A stretch of DNA of 64,000 bases, from positions 10,356,742 through 10,420,741 of the forward strand of contig CM056565.1 in the NCBI GenBank assembly GCA_029721515.1, given 5' to 3'. Source of the DNA: Synanceia verrucosa (lineage: Eukaryota; Chordata; Actinopteri; Perciformes; Synanceiidae). This document shows, one piece after another, positions 33,301-44,612 of this stretch (positions within the stretch are counted from its first letter, which is position 1; each line of letters begins with the position of its first letter). Made by a program: the position numbers and the translations under genes. Below the pieces are notes generated by a model. That model was not told where the DNA came from. It searched no databases and saw nothing but the letters and a program-made list of their open reading frames with translations.

Positions 33301-36300
33301 GCTGCTGTTGACAAGAATAGTCATTTTGTTTTCCTGCTTGCTATTTAAGGATGTATAAAGGTCAGTTGTGGTATCGGTCCAGGAAGTAGCACGAAACTGC
33401 CACTAGATGGTGTTCGATCCTCGCTACTCCTGAAACATCCATCAGTCACCTGCACCTTGATAGGTGTTTGTTATAGTCTCTGTATTCGGCTGCTTGTCTT
33501 TTTATCCATTGAAGCATGGCTAGAATCCAGCACTCAACAGGATTATAGAATTTGAATGAGCACAGAGCAAATACCACTGTTTAACTGCCTGTTTCATGGT
33601 GTTAACATAAATCTACATCACACCTCAGATGGTGTTGAAAGGAAAACATCTTGTATGAGAAGTATAGTAAACATGTTACAAGTGCATAAATGCCTCATCA
33701 CTGTAAGATATTGTCATTCTCAATGACATCCAAACATACGTAGTTATCAGAGGCACTTCCCTGTGGATGAGGAAATGACAAATGTCTCCCTGTTCCTAAA
33801 AATGAGTGGAAGTGGAAGCTGCACCGTCTGATTAATTGAAAATTTTCTAGACCTCACTTACTAGACTAGCATATGACTCAAACTAAAGGAATTGACAATG
33901 TGACATATGGATAATTTCTTTCTAAACTTTATCCTCTTCTTGGTTGATGTTTCAATGTGTTGTGGGATTTTCTGTTTCTCTTCAAGAACCATTATACTGT
34001 ATGCTGACAATCAGAAATGTACCATAACGGTTATTATGTCAATATCCACCTATTTCCCACTTCGTACCTATAAATGCCATATAATTTGTAACACTTCCTT
34101 GCATTTATATTTCTTGATTTTAATATTTTCTGAAACAGCTTTTTAGCTTTTGTATGCACAGACAAAAAAGTTCAAAAGTTTGATATCACCACACTAGAAT
34201 TTAAAGCAAAGTAAAGCCTAAACTGTTTTTTTCCCCCTCTGAAACAAAATGAAAGTTGTTGTTGAACACCATCTGAGCCATGATTCCCATACAGTGCCCT
34301 CTCTGTCCAGGATAAAGCCAGAGGATGCCATGGACTTTGGCGTTTCACTACTTTTCTACGGTCTGTACTACGGGGTGCTAGGACGGGACTTTGCGGAGAT
34401 GTGTGCTGACTTCATGGCTTCAACTGTTGGGGTAAGGAGAGGGCTTGCAGATGCTGTTTCTCTGGATGTGGCTAAACTGTAATTTTGACTGTTATCTATC
34501 TTTTTTTTCTTAAGTATTACAGTGCATCTGGCATGCCAACCAAGCATCTCTCTGACAATATCTGTGCCGTGTGCGGTCAGCCCATCCTTGTGGATGTCAG
34601 TGAGGAGGGGATTATTGAGAACACGTACAGATTATCCTGCAACCATGTGTATCCTTCTTTGTGCGATAACAACACGTTTCATGCTACTATTTCTTTTTTT
34701 TAATCAGTGAAAGAGAAGTTGAGCTGCACAATTGAGTATTTCACGTCTGTAAAATGCGTAGTCATTGCGGATATGTGTTGGAACAGTATTGTGTACACTG
34801 CCTAAAGGGGAATTAACTGACACCAGACCTTTATGTCAGACTGTCAATGTTACGGCAGTGTGTCCATAATCTGTATTACTTCCCCCACTGTTATCCTCTG
34901 CAGTTTGTCCTTTTTAAAAATAACACAATTGTTTATGGATTAGTAAAAAATAATTGTGAGTAATAGTGGTAATCATTCACTCATAAACCAGCAAGCTGAT
35001 ATTGGTTTGTTACCTTATGAGCAAAATAACATTGAAGTACATTAGAATACCGTGGGCTGCAGGTCATTTATTTTACAGATATGTTACTCTATTATAACTT
35101 TCCATTGAAGCTTACTGCTACTTTCATATCCCCACCAAGAGATATCGTTAAGTTTTGTTTTTTTTTAAATCCCTGGAATCAGTTTCACAAATCCAAAATA
35201 GTTCAAATTCAAATCACGTTATAGACTTCCTATGCAAAAAGGAATAAAGCAGTTATTTGCAAACAGCAGTTGAATCCTGTGACATGTTGTCTGTATTTAG
35301 ATGTTTTCATTTTAAAAAGGTGCTACTTACAGTTTTTAATATAAAGATACTCATTGGTCAAACAGGTCGATGGGCAGTGGCTACAAATGTAATACGTTGT
35401 CATATTTCAACAATAAGCTGCCAGAAGTTTGAACTGATGCTCCCATACTTCAGCACAGAGTCTTAACTTCACATCCAGGTTCCATGAGTTCTGCATAAGA
35501 GGATGGTGCATCGTGGGAAAGAAGCAGATGTGCCCGTACTGCAAAGAAAAGGTGGATCTGAAGAGGATGTTCAGTAACCCGTATCCTTTTTCTAATTATG
35601 GTTTTGAATATTCAACAGTTATTTTGGTTAAGTTTTGTTGTGTGCAGGTTTTAGTTGGTTCTGTTTTTCAGGTTAAAATTTATATTTGTTATTTATATTT
35701 TATATTTGAGTTTACAGTCTTTGCATTTGTGAGGGTCAAGTATAATATCTCAGAGGTATGTAGCTATGCCTACATACAGTGGGTATGGAAAGTATTCAGA
35801 CTCCTTTAAATTTTCCACTCTTTGTTTCATTGCAGCCATTTGCTGAAATCAAAAAAGTTCATTTCTCATTAATGTACACTCAGCACCCTATCTTGACAGA
35901 AAAAAACAGAAATGTAGAAAATTTTTGCAAATTTATTAAAAAAGAAAAACTGAAATATCACATGGTCAAAAGTATTCAGACCCTTTGCTCAGTATTGAGT
36001 AGAAGCATCCTTTTGAGCTAGTACAGCCATGAGTCTTCTCGGGAATGGTGCAAGTTTTTCACAAGTTTTTCAACTGGATTTGGGGATCCTCTGCCATTCT
36101 TCCTTGCAGATCCTCTCCAGTTCTGTCAGGTTGGATGGTGAACGTTGGTGGACAGCCATTTTCAGGTCTCTCCAGAGATGCTCAGTTGGGTTTAGGTCAG
36201 GGCTCTGGCTGGGCCAGTCAAGAATGGTCGCAGAGTTGTTACGAAGCCACTCCTTTGTTATTTTAGCTGTGTGCTTGGGGTCATTGTCTTGTTGGAAGGA

Positions 36301-38120
36301 GAACCTTTGGCTCAGTCTGAGGTCCTGAGCACTCTGGAAGAGGTTTTCTTCCAGGATATCTCTGTACTTGGCCGCATTAATTTTTCCTTCAATTGCAACC
36401 AGTCGTCCTGTCCCTGCAGCTGAAAAACACCCCATAGCATGATGCTGCCACCACCATGTTTCACTGTTGGGATTGTATTGGGCAGGTGATGAGCAGTGCC
36501 TGGTTTTCTCAACACATACCATTTTGAATTAACGCCAAAAAGTTCAATCTTGGTCTCATCAGACCAGACAATCTTATTTCTCATAGTCTGGGAGTCCTTC
36601 ATGTGTTTTTTTTTTTTGGCAAACTCGAAGCAGGCTTTCATATGTCTTACACTGAGGCCATAAAGCCCCGACTGGTGGAGGGTTGTAGTGATAGTTGACT
36701 TTGTGGAACTTTCTCCCATCTCCCTACTGCATCTCTGGAGCTCAGCCACAGTGATCTTTGGGTTCTTCTTTACCTCTCTCACCAAGGCTCTTCTCCTACG
36801 ATTGCCCAGTTTGGCTGGACGGCCGGGTCTAGGAAGAGTTGTGGTCGTCCCAAACTTCTTCCATTTAAGGATTATGGAGGCCACTGTGCTTTTAGGAACC
36901 TTGAGTGCTGCAGTAATTCTTTTGTAACCATGGCCAGATCTGTGCCTTGCCACAATTCTGTCTCTGAGCTCCTTGGGGAGTTCCTTCAACCTCATGATTC
37001 TCATGTGCTCTGACATGCACTGTGAGCTGTAAGGTCTTATATAGACAGGTGTGTGCCTTTCCTAATCAAGTCCAATCAGTTTAATTAAACACAGCTGGAC
37101 TCCAGTGAAGGAGCACAACCATATCAAGGAGGATCAGAAGAAATTGACAGCATGTGAGTGAAATATGAGTGTCACAGCAAAGGGTCTGAATACTTTTGAC
37201 CATGTAATATTTCAGTTTTTCTTTTTTAATAAATTTGCAAAAATTTCTACATTTCTGTTTTTTTTCTGTCAAGATAGGGTGCTGAGTGTACATTAATGAG
37301 AAATAAAATTAACTTTTTGATTTTAGCAAATGGCTGCAATGAAACAAAAAAATTTAAAGGGGTCTGAATACTTTCCGTACCCACTGTATAAAATAGATGG
37401 TTGGGGAACTATAGGAATGGCCGTAATGTTTAATATTTGAGCTCCTTCATTTTTCACTACATATTGTCTGTTAATTTTCATGTCAGTTCACGATAATAAC
37501 CGTGGCACACATGAACTTTACCTGATTATTTTTTGTGATGCATTTCCCCCCTTTTTTTGAATATCTGAGTTAAATGTTTTAGTTAATTGTCATATTGGCA
37601 GTTGAATATATGAAAAAAGTAAGTATGTCCAAAACTACATAGGGCATTTTCATAGACGATGCTCAGGAAACCAAGTCAGAGAAGAAAGATGTTTTTCTTG
37701 TAACCAAGGGGAAGTTTCAACAGCAAAGATTAGGTGGATTTTTCAGGCAGCTCATTGTAGGGTATTTAAAATGTGAAACATCGTAATAGGTGTTGTACTA
37801 AGTTCCTGTTCCTTTTTGTGGCTCAGAGTTTACAGACAACATCGCAACTCAGTATTATGTAACGCACAGAATCTGAAAGTGGATTCTTTCCCCTTGAGGG
37901 CCGTCAGTGCATTATTAAGGCTTTATATAAGCACCCATTTGTTAATCAGTCTTGATGGCCGTTGAAGGTTTTTTTTCCCCTTAACCCATTTTATTGTAGC
38001 TGGGAGAGGCCTCATGTCATGTATGGACAACTTTTAGACTGGCTTCGGTACTTGGTGGCCTGGCAGCCCGTTATTATTGGATTTGTGCAAGGCATCAACT
38101 ACATCCTGGGTCTGGAGTGA
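30386..38120 (+). CDS. rnf121: RING finger protein 121, ER/Golgi membrane E3 ubiquitin ligase
   Basis: Multi-pass membrane RING-H2 ubiquitin ligase of the secretory pathway, linked to quality control and trafficking of membrane proteins. Exons: 30386-30463, 31913-31950, 32407-32548, 32849-33003, 33083-33190, 34311-34431, 34515-34648, 35479-35580, 38000-38120; 332 residues (human about 327). Phases agree. The N-terminal 40 residues (acidic, His-rich) diverge from human; from LSPEEKWRVEHARMHAKHKG onward it is nearly identical. Membrane segments include VLILIVTLVVAQLVLV, WFIFSVITAYISF and YSVVMFTLFGINLIF. The RING starts at ICAVCGQ (about residue 231) and ends CPYCKEK, with ligands in SCNHVFHEFCIRGWC. 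The C-terminus is YILGLE. The divergent neighbour is rrm1. A Tc1 element sits in the last intron and a SINE in intron 2. Confidence 0.97.
32250..32344 (-). repeat. Truncated SINE (copy 4) with perfect target duplication, rnf121 intron 2
   Basis: This 95-bp 3' fragment of the same SINE is flanked by a perfect 14-bp duplication, TCACATAGCTCCTA, at 32236-32249 and 32345-32358. Confidence 0.87.
35777..37386 (-). mobile_element. Tc1/mariner transposon, inactive, rnf121 intron 8
   Basis: This 1610-bp element begins CAGTGGGTATGGAAAG and ends with the complement of CAGTGGGTACGGAAAG, with TA on each side. The inverted repeats are about 200 bp each. Inside each, the motif AAGTATTCAGACCC recurs near the inner end (about 35970 and 37190), giving the IR/DR arrangement of Sleeping-Beauty-type elements. 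The two TIRs are still very similar, so the insertion is not ancient. It lies in the intron antisense to rnf121. Confidence 0.93.
36070..37016 (-). pseudogene. Frameshifted Tc1-type DD34E transposase
   Basis: On the minus strand the reading frame starts MSEHMRIMRLKELPKELR. It contains a paired-type helix-turn-helix DNA-binding region and the GRPAKLGNRRRR hook/NLS-like motif. The first catalytic Asp is in WSDETKIELFG. A frameshift follows near 36440-36460, just after KHGGGSIMLWG. The next frame continues with the second Asp (DNDPKHTAK) and the catalytic Glu (SPDLNPTEHLW). This frame stops at IPKSS near 36070, and the remaining C-terminal codons lie in yet another frame. With at least two frame breaks, no active enzyme is expected. 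Confidence 0.93.
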
Positions 38121-38214
38121 CCTGCAGCGACTGTCAGAAATGGACATACACGCCATATGGAGATGATATGCACTGACTCAAAAGACTGAGGGCCTAATAT
38201 TGAACTAAAACACC

Positions 38215-38220
38215 AATAAA
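38215..38220 (+). promoter_or_regulatory. rnf121 polyadenylation signal
   Basis: AATAAA lies 95 nt after the rnf121 stop. A second AATAAA is at 38498-38503 and could give a longer 3' UTR. Confidence 0.65.
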
Positions 38221-38503
38221 CATGTCTGTACTTTTTTGTATATATTTATGGGCACATACTATCTGAATTTACAGTTTATTTGACTTTTATTGGTAATGAA
38301 TTTGGATGTCTGTCAATTCCCAGGATTTACTTCATACCTTGACGATTGGTTTGTGCATCTCTTGGCCATAAAATGATTCTGAACATCATTAGAGAGGGGC
38401 TTTTTACTAATTTATGTCTTAAGTGTTTCATAATTCTTAGTTAAAGGATCATGCTGGAGTTTTCCATCCTCATGTCTGATGGCTATCGCACATGAGTAAT
38501 AAA

Positions 38504-39577
38504 GTTTGACTGGAAAGAAGTACATGTTCCTGGTGCCTCCAGAGTATGCACACAGCTTCCTCAGATGTCATTTATGCACTCACTCACAGAGATGTTTTGA
38601 AACTGAGTCCACATTTTGAACTTGTGTGACATGAGTGACAGTTTCCTAAGAGCAGCCAGTCATGCGTCATGTGATGAGAGGGGAAACAAAAACTCAGTTA
38701 AACAGAGGATTCCTCATACTGTAGTTGCTAAGATGAAACATGATAGATGGATGTCACATGATTTCAAAATGTCTTCACTGTTTTCATGGACACTGATTCG
38801 CACCAATGAGCAAAACGTGTAGTCATATTCACTTTGACCTTTCACCTGGTGCCCAATATCTCACATCACTGTTTGCTTGACCTGAAGTGAAGGAATAGCT
38901 TCACTTCATCTCCCAAACAAGAGCTTCTGTTTTCACTCACACTTCTATGTATTTATACTTAAAGGGCCAGTTCAACTACATTACCTTAAACAAATTAAAA
39001 TTTTGTGAGGGTACAGATGGTGCCAGTCTTATTTTGTGATCCGATAAATCCAAACTCCCTTTATAAGTGTTTTTCCTGTCCACGGTTACTGGGAGGTGGT
39101 TGGTGTTTGCAGGCACTGATCACGGTACATACCAACTCTCTTTGACTTGGACCTTCCCACCAACTCACAGTAAAGGGACCGCATACAACAAGGCTGACAT
39201 GATCATTTTGTTTTGTTGTCACTGTCTTCATCAAGATCCGTTAATAAATGTCACATGGTTTGGATTGTCTGTAGATGTCTTTAACCTTGTTGTTATTGTC
39301 CACTGGATGACAGTTCATATTTAAGCTAAGATCATTAAACAGTGGGCTGTGAATTAGTCAGCACGCTTGATTGATTTGTGTAACCAGCATGTGTCAACAA
39401 ACTGACTGATAAAAACCGCCTGGTACATGTGCGAGCTAGTTTTCTGAGGAAATCCCCACGTGTCCCCACGCACTGCGTATGAGTAGGCATAGGGAAGTGA
39501 ATTATGTCTGTGTCTCCATATATAAAGAACTCCCAAACGGCAGTCAACAGCAAAAAGCTCTCACTGGAGGAGTCAAT
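38504..39577. other. rnf121-il18bp spacer
   Basis: I recognise no exon or repeat here. It should contain the il18bp promoter. A TATATAAAG-type TATA box is at about 39519-39528, roughly 50 bp upstream of the il18bp start codon. Confidence 0.5.
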
Positions 39578-39917
39578 ATGAAGCTGCCATCCGTCGTCAC
39601 AGGTAATAACATCCAGTAATACCAACCTCAGTCGTTTTCACTTTTCTGTGCCATGGGTAGTGAATATGTTGTATCTCTGTGTTAGTTTTGGGATTTCTAT
39701 GTCTGCTGCATGCAGATGGATTTCGAGGTACAGTATATTTTGTCGGTGTTACAGTTTCTTATGTAATTATGTGTTTGGGGCTAACCTACATTTGTTCTTC
39801 AGGTTGTCAGGATAACTCTCCAAAGATCATTGGGCCAGATCACATCAAAATGAAAGTCCACACAGGTAACACCATGAATTTATCTCAAAGGGTCCTCTCT
39901 CTCTCTCCCCCTATACA

Positions 39918-39965
<48 letters not shown>

Positions 39966-40520
39966 TATCTATACTGTACTGTTATTGTGTATGATTGGTC
40001 TGGATTTGTTCTGACTTACAGGTGAGCCGGTGTTTCTTCACTGTGAAGCGTTTACAAATAGTGACGATGTGACCCTCATCTACTGGCTCATCGATGGCTC
40101 TTTCCCTGAAGACATGCTGAGCAGAGACAGAATAGTAGAGGCAGAGGAGTGAGTATTGTGAGCTGTAACTAGAGTGCAATCACTTTAACAGAGCATACAG
40201 CTAATAGTAGTTTTCACTGCACATTTTGTTGGTAGCCAAGCTGGAGTGTGTTTTCTCCAAATGAAGCTCTGCTGTTCAAGAACAAGACAAAGTATTGATC
40301 CTGAACCCAACCTTGTTTCAGAGTGTCCTGTGATGGAGGTGCGGTCCTACAGAAGGGTTTGCTGTTGAAGAATGTCACGTCAGAGGACCTCAAATCCACC
40401 TTCACCTGTGTTGTGACAAATGCAGCTGGAATGTGCAAAAAGAACATAACGTTAATAGCAACAGTTCGTAGTGATTGTAATAAAATGAAAAAGAGGAAAC
40501 ACTCATTGACACTTCGGTGA
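39578..40520 (+). CDS. il18bp: Interleukin-18 binding protein-like secreted Ig-domain decoy
   Basis: Likely soluble decoy that binds and neutralises IL-18. Exons: 39578-39602, 39686-39727, 39803-39865, 40022-40148, 40322-40520; 151 residues with phases 1-1-1-2. A signal peptide (VVTVLGFLCLLHADGFR) spans exons 1-2. One Ig-like domain follows: LHCEAF holds the first Cys, then TLIYWLIDGSF, and TFTCVV holds the second; extra Cys occur in GCQD, VSCDGG and GMCKK. Human IL18BP has the equivalent SILYWLGNGSF. There is one NVT and one NIT glycosylation site. The C-terminus is unusually basic (KMKKRKH) with no membrane segment. Position next to rnf121 matches human RNF121-IL18BP. An IL-1-receptor-family decoy is the main alternative, but a single domain and the synteny favour il18bp. 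Confidence 0.82.
39921..39963. repeat. (TA)n microsatellite in il18bp intron 3
   Basis: This is an uninterrupted TA run of about 21 units, preceded by a CT-rich run at 39894-39910. It is the likely site of length polymorphism close to exon 4. Confidence 0.97.
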
Positions 40521-41612
40521 TGAAGAAAGTGGAACGCTCTGAGCCACGTTTTACTTGTCTTGCACACTCCTATTTCACAAGAGTCACATTTAATCTGAAT
40601 GTTGGATTCTGTTATACTTGAATTATGCTAAAGATAAACTGGATGAAGAAATGTACAAAATGTGAGGTGAATTTGGCTCCATGATAGTACATGATTTTCC
40701 TTTGATGGCTTCCCATAAATGAGACCTGTAGTGTTAAAATGTAAGAGGTGACTGAACAGAAACTGCAGTTTATTATTAGCATCCTCTTTAGAAACAGAAA
40801 TACAACTTCCACCCTAAATGAGTCACTTACAAGGCTCTACCACACAAGCTAACATCTACTGACTCCACAATATTGTAAGCTTTAGTTGCTAAGCTGGTTG
40901 CTATGTGTATCACTGTAATGTCTTTGTTTGCTGGCGAAAAAGCCATCTTAAATGCGTATACCTTTGAACCATATGAAAATATATCCAACAATGAAACAAA
41001 GTTGACTCAATCAATTCATTTGATGGAACCCTGAGGTTATTTCCCCTCAAGATTTATTAGAATGATTGTCGCTACCTTTACAGCCTGTATAACAGACACT
41101 GAAATCAACAATTATAGATCTTCAATGTAATAACTGCATTACATAACAAAATATGCAAACAAACAATTATAACAGATGAACATAAACAGTGCAAAATAAT
41201 TGAGTTTTTACATCTTTTAAATTATACTATTAAATTTTGTTTAAGAGCAACAGTCATTTTGCTCATGATACTGTGTTAATAATGCAGTTATAAAGTCATG
41301 TCAAGCACAAGCTGGCAACGATAATTTTTAATTAATAATGTCCATCAAAAATGTCATAAAAACAGGAGAGAAATAAGGCCACTTATTACTGTTCAGCTTC
41401 TTTAAATCACACAATCCTCTCGTTGGTACATGAGTGTTATTTCAGCAGTGGTGATGTGGATGTAAAGCTCCATTAGTGAAAATGTTGGTTGAATAAGACA
41501 GAAATGTGTTCCTCCATCAGTTTTTCTTAAACAGCTTGCCTCCTATTGAAATTCAGTGGGAACATCAACAGTTATTTTGTGCCAAAGTCATTTTTGCGTA
41601 GTGTGAGTGGAA
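40521..41612. other. il18bp-NLR 3'-3' spacer
   Basis: The two genes converge here. The sequence is AT-rich; no coding exon on either strand, and in particular no leucine-rich-repeat exon for the NLR, could be found. Confidence 0.6.
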
Positions 41613-44612
41613 TCAGCTGGATGTGCCCAGCTCTTCCAGGCAGCAATGCAAGTTGTCATTCCTGCCAGGGTACTGGTTTTCTCTGATCCTCTTCTTGATG
41701 AGGGCAGCAGCATCTTCAATGACTGTTGGCCACTTTGCAGATGACGTGCAGAACGGCTGGAGGAGTTCCAGGTTGGTCTGAAGGGCCATTCCAAGCAGGA
41801 AACGCAGGAAAATGTCCAGCTTGCCATCATCACACAGTAGGCTTCTGTCCACAGCGCTCTTGTACAGCTCCATCACCTTTTGCGCCCTGAATATCCCCTT
41901 GAACTTGTCTTTCAGATGCTGCTCAAAAATGTTCTTCCCCTGGTTCCTGAAGGACAGAAACACATAGAGGGCAGCCAGGTACTCCTGCATGGTGGGGTGG
42001 ATAAAACTGAGGACTTTTTCCTGACACAGGACGAATGGCTTTATGAGGTATTGTGTGCACAGGCCGCTGTTAATCACTGCCTCCTCGCTCTGGATTCCAA
42101 CCTCTTTCCAGTCGGACTTGGTGATCTTGAACTGGCCTTGTTCCAGCATGCTGAAGGCCAACTGTCCAAGTTTCATGAGGAAGTCCCTCTCTTTATCTGG
42201 GTTACGATATGGAGCTCTAAATGTGCGGCGCTGACGTATGAGTGCAAGCAGCAGCTTTGTGTACATGTAGGTGATGCTCCTGGGCAGCTCTGCCTGCGCT
42301 CCCAGTTCCCTGAATGTGCACTGGTGCTCATCAGCCACCAGCGAGCAAAACAAGGGAAGGTGGCACATGATGCGGAGGGTTTTGGAGGAGTTGATGTATG
42401 CAATAACTCGAGTTGCTTGATCTGGGTCCTTAAATCTCTTCTTAAAGTACTCGTCCTTATCAGGATCAAGGAACCCACGCACATCGATCTCATCAAAATG
42501 CGTATCCCAAGGAACGTAGCGCTTTACTTGCGGCCGAGTAAAGACCAGGAAGAGGGCACGGTAGAGCAGCCTCGCTCTGAGGAGGTTGACCACAATGACA
42601 TTGAGGGTGGCCGGGTCTGTGTGGTCACTGAGGAGAGCTGTGTTATGAAAGTCAAGCTCCCCTTTGTACTCATCAAGGCCGTCAAAGATGAACATTATTT
42701 TGCAGTCGTCAGATCTATAATCCTCATCCCTCAGTTTTTTTGTTTCCGGGTAGAGTGTTTGTATTATTTCCAACACGGAGACTTTCGAGTCCTCAAACTG
42801 TTTGAGCTCTCTGAACGACAAAGGAAACAAGAAGGACACGTGTTGGTGGGACCGTTCTTCAATCCAGTCCAGGATCAGTCTTCTGACAGCCATGGACTTC
42901 CCTGAGCCGGCCACTCCTGTAACCAGCATAAGCTTTAAGTTTGAGCGCTCCAGTCTATCAGCGCTCAAAATATCCTTAGTGGAAAGCTGTTTCCCTACTT
43001 CCCGGTTGCTGTCAAGCTTTTTTATGTTCATGACCTCATGTTCAATATTTGGGCCATTATCACATGTTGAGGTTATGTAGAGATCTGTAAAGACGTCGTC
43101 AAAGGGCCTCTTCTCTTCCGGCCTGGCCAGATCCTCGCATACTTCACCGTATTTCTTCTTCAGAGTCTTGCTTAATTCATGACGTACTTCATCTGAAAAT
43201 AAAGAGAAAATGTACGTCTAAATATGTACAATTCTGTCATTGCACTGTCATGGCACTCAGTGAGTTAAGATATACAGGAGACTACTTACTTCTGATACAC
43301 AAAGTCTGAAGATAGTCAATCATCTTCTTTTGCCCAATTTCCTCAAGTAGGGTTTTAGTGAGCTGCAATGACTTCTCCAAGCTGTAACACTCAAGCAGTC
43401 GATCCACAAGGTCCACGATGTCCATGCCTTGCAGAGGATTGTCAAATGACTGAGGGTACTGCTTAAACAGCATCGCCTTGAATCGCTTCATGTCTGTGTT
43501 TGACAGCTTCTCGAGGACTTTAGAAATAGCCTGGTTCCAAAGGAGGGATTCAATTCAATGCTGGAACTAGAAGGTATTTCCTATAATTTAATTTCTTTGA
43601 AACTGATAAAAAAGGGAATGCAAACTAACCTTGAAAGTGAATGCCACTGTCAGAGAAGGATGCCCTCTTTCATTTGGGTCTTGGGTTGACTCAGTTGTAT
43701 CAGAAGCCCCAGAGATGGTATCATCTTTGCTTTTAAGCCTGGTGAGGCCACAGTTGAGTTATTTAAACATATTTTAGGGTATAATGACACACATACCAAC
43801 ATTTGTGCGCACCATGCCGCGGGTGAATTTCGTACTTAGGGGTTATCTTTTCACAATCATCACTGTCCAAGGAGTAGCAGCTGGAGTATGAATCTGCTCT
43901 GTTCAGCTGGATCCTAAAACCAGGATAACAAGAGCAAACTTCAACGATATTTAATGTAACTAAAGATACAATTTTCAAAAATGCAAGTAACATCTTTAGT
44001 ATATTGGTGCTTCCTGGGTTTACCGGGAGAATGACATAAACAGATTTTTAGCTTTAAATACTTTGTCTGGTTTCCACCTTGTGGAGGATCCATCTTCATC
44101 ATCAATGTTGCTTAAGTTGTCGTCACTTTTCATTGATTTGTAACTCAGGGCTGGAGAAAAGGCCAGGTCCACATAATGCCTGGAAAAAGAGAAGCATAGC
44201 AGAATGGTTAACAACAAGCAGTCACATGCTTCCACAGTTCATTCATGCCAGGTGGAGTGTTGTTATGCATAAGGTGTAAGTAATATTCATTTCACTTTGT
44301 ACTGTACTGTCTGCAGAAAGCAAATGACCAGATGAGGCTAGCTGATAGTTTGATATTTCACTACATGCTACTCAGGGTGACTACCCTGTAGTGAGAGAGA
44401 ATCTTAGGGCTTGGAGGTGATAAATCTCAGTACCAGTCGCTGGTATCCATTGGACTCGACCCCAGGTCCAGAGAAGGTCTTCTCTCAGGGATGTAGAAGA
44501 GGTCTTCCTCTTCATTAGATGCACCCTGTCCTCTGCCAGACACTGCATCCCCGAGAGAAGAGTTGCCTGTTGATGTGGTCACCGCCTCCAATACACTGTC
44601 GTCCATCATCAT
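41613..44612 (-). CDS. PYD-FISNA-NACHT NLR protein without LRRs
   Basis: Cytosolic innate-immune NTPase of the fish NLR expansion. Exons in gene order: 44434-44612, 44024-44179, 43797-43913, 43630-43738, 43290-43530, 41613-43192; 793 residues. Residues 1-180 are Ser/Asp-rich and seem unstructured. A pyrin-like death-fold domain covers about 180-265 (VLEKLSNTDMKRFKAML ... LEEIGQKKMIDYLQTLC). FISNA follows (LKKKYGEVCEDLARP ... FTDLYIT). NACHT has Walker A GVAGSGKS (about 360-367) and Walker B FIFDGLDE (about 434-441). The winged-helix/HD2 part ends DNLHCCLEELGTSS-stop, where relatives normally run into leucine-rich repeats. The start ATG was chosen as the first of three Met codons after an in-frame splice acceptor near 44682. 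The architecture matches mammalian NLRP10, but orthology is not shown. Confidence 0.88.

Noticed and set aside
41880..42905. 341-codon plus-strand open frame
   Set aside because: It mirrors the NACHT exon on the minus strand and shows no family motifs.
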